This document shows positions 22,646-23,126 of a DNA stretch of 23,126 nt, piece after piece. Under the pieces are notes generated by a model that ran no database searches, was not told where the DNA came from, and saw only the letters and a program-made list of their open reading frames with translations. Source of the DNA: a candidate division WOR-3 bacterium (GTDB lineage: Bacteria; Hydrothermota; Tepidihabitantia; Tepidihabitantales; Tepidihabitantaceae); assembly GCA_024653355.1 (NCBI GenBank), contig JANLFQ010000004.1:1-23126 (forward strand), read 5' to 3'. A program made the translations under genes and the position numbers. Each line of letters begins with the position of its first letter. The first letter of the stretch is position 1.

Positions 22646-22680
22646 ACGCTCGCAACCTCATTGCTTCATAAGTACCTGCG

Positions 22681-22709
22681 TTGTACTTGATTTTGGTAAA
22701 TTATAAATT
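22681..22709 (+). promoter_or_regulatory. Candidate promoter of the LVIVD-repeat gene
   Basis: TTGTAC (22681-22686) and TAAATT (22704-22709) are 17 bases apart; an overlapping TATAAA (22702-22707) gives 15. It is back to back with the BNR-gene promoter in a 142-base divergent region. Confidence 0.35.
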
Positions 22710-22741
22710 AACATCAACGAGTAGTAACTAAAAGGAGGTTT

Positions 22742-23126
22742 ATGAAACGGTTCGCGGGTCTGTTTGTTTTACTCTTCCTCACCGGTGCGTTATTCGCCCA
22801 GGATTCTTTGAACTGCCGGGAAGTGGGTTATTATAACACGCCGGGTGTAGCTCTGGGTGTTGCGGTCAGTAACAGTTATGCGTATGTTGCGGACGGGGGT
22901 TCAGGTCTGCGGGTGGTTGATGTGTCCAATCCATCCAATCCGGTGGAGATAGGGCACTGTGAGACTCCAGGCTATGCCCGGGGCGTGGCAGTTGCAGGCA
23001 GTTATGCGTATGTTGCGGATGACTATCACGGTCTGCGCGTTATTGATGTGTCCAATCCATCCAATCCGGTAGAGCGCGGTTATTACAATACACCGGGTTC
23101 GGCCAATGGTGTGGCGGTCAGTGGCA
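22742..23126 (+). CDS. Secreted LVIVD-repeat beta-propeller protein (3' end outside window)
   Basis: 128 codons are visible from ATG 22742, which has AAAGGAGG at 22731-22738; the gene continues past the window. Signal peptide MKRFAGLFVLLFLTGALFAQ. Then three copies, the last incomplete, of a 42-residue unit with the pattern GYYNTPGxAxGVAVSxSYAYVADxxxGLRVVDVSNPSNPVE. This is the LVIVD type that forms beta-propeller blades in secreted bacterial proteins. Some segments are nearly identical at DNA level between units, such as GATGTGTCCAATCCATCCAA, showing recent repeat expansion. The ligand or partner is unknown. Confidence 0.85.
   Translation, partial: MKRFAGLFVLLFLTGALFAQDSLNCREVGYYNTPGVALGVAVSNSYAYVADGGSGLRVVDVSNPSNPVEIGHCETPGYARGVAVAGSYAYVADDYHGLRVIDVSNPSNPVERGYYNTPGSANGVAVSG
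22874..23126 (+). repeat. 126-bp tandem coding repeats of the LVIVD protein
   Basis: AGTTATGCGTATGTTGCGGA occurs at 22874 and again at 23000, a period of 126 bases (42 codons). The segment encoding DVSNPSNPV is likewise repeated without change. The array runs off the window. Confidence 0.8.

Noticed and set aside
22832-23126. 126-base repeats as a satellite or CRISPR-like array
   Set aside because: They are in-frame LVIVD-type protein repeats following a signal peptide.

Overview
The window reads as a chromosomal segment of a moderately GC-rich, Gram-negative-type bacterium from a poorly cultured lineage. The flanking genes are secreted beta-propeller and BNR proteins, a YadA-head-like protein, FN3/PKD-type lipoproteins, and C-terminal sorting domains of the FlgD-like/T9SS type. 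Alongside them is an anaerobe-type cluster of UPF0251, NifX-like and Mrp proteins. This mixture recalls candidate phylum WOR-3 (Stahlbacteria) or a relative; the assignment is inference from protein style, not from a marker gene.

Layout. (1) Positions 1-10.5 kb hold surface and envelope genes on the plus strand: a PMT/GT39-like membrane glycosyltransferase, a beta-barrel-like outer membrane protein, a YadA-head-like repeat protein, a purple-acid-phosphatase-type metallophosphoesterase, and two tandem lipoproteins. About 0.9 kb of promoter and N-terminal coding DNA appears identical between the two lipoproteins, while their C-terminal domains differ strongly. (2) Positions about 10.5-17.5 kb are a conspicuously AT-rich, Lys/Asn/Ile-rich island of defence-type genes: a TIR-STAND NTPase on plus; on minus, a GmrSD-like DUF262/DUF1524 protein translationally coupled to a PD-(D/E)XK-like protein, followed by a frameshifted GIY-YIG-like gene. 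The minus-strand module lies between an intact tspO on the right and a 72-nt in-frame deletion remnant of tspO on the left, so tspO marks its edges. (3) Positions 17.5-19.8 kb on minus are a compact run UPF0251 regulator -> NifX-like -> Mrp -> tspO. It starts from a near-consensus, apparently leaderless promoter that overlaps a palindrome. (4) Positions 19.9-23.1 kb hold a VCBS/FG-GAP relic, a large secreted BNR-repeat protein on minus, and a divergent LVIVD-repeat protein cut by the window end.

How the parts work together. The outer regions encode exported proteins that are probably surface-attached or secreted; two of them end in a sorting domain. The island probably protects against phage or foreign DNA: TIR NADase signalling or abortive infection, plus a modification-dependent nuclease pair. 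The UPF0251/NifX/Mrp genes suggest Fe-S or metal-cofactor handling under a dedicated regulator. Good sigma70-like promoters with 16-17 bp spacing can be read before several genes, and one lies inside the 3' end of the phosphoesterase gene and was copied together with the lipoprotein.
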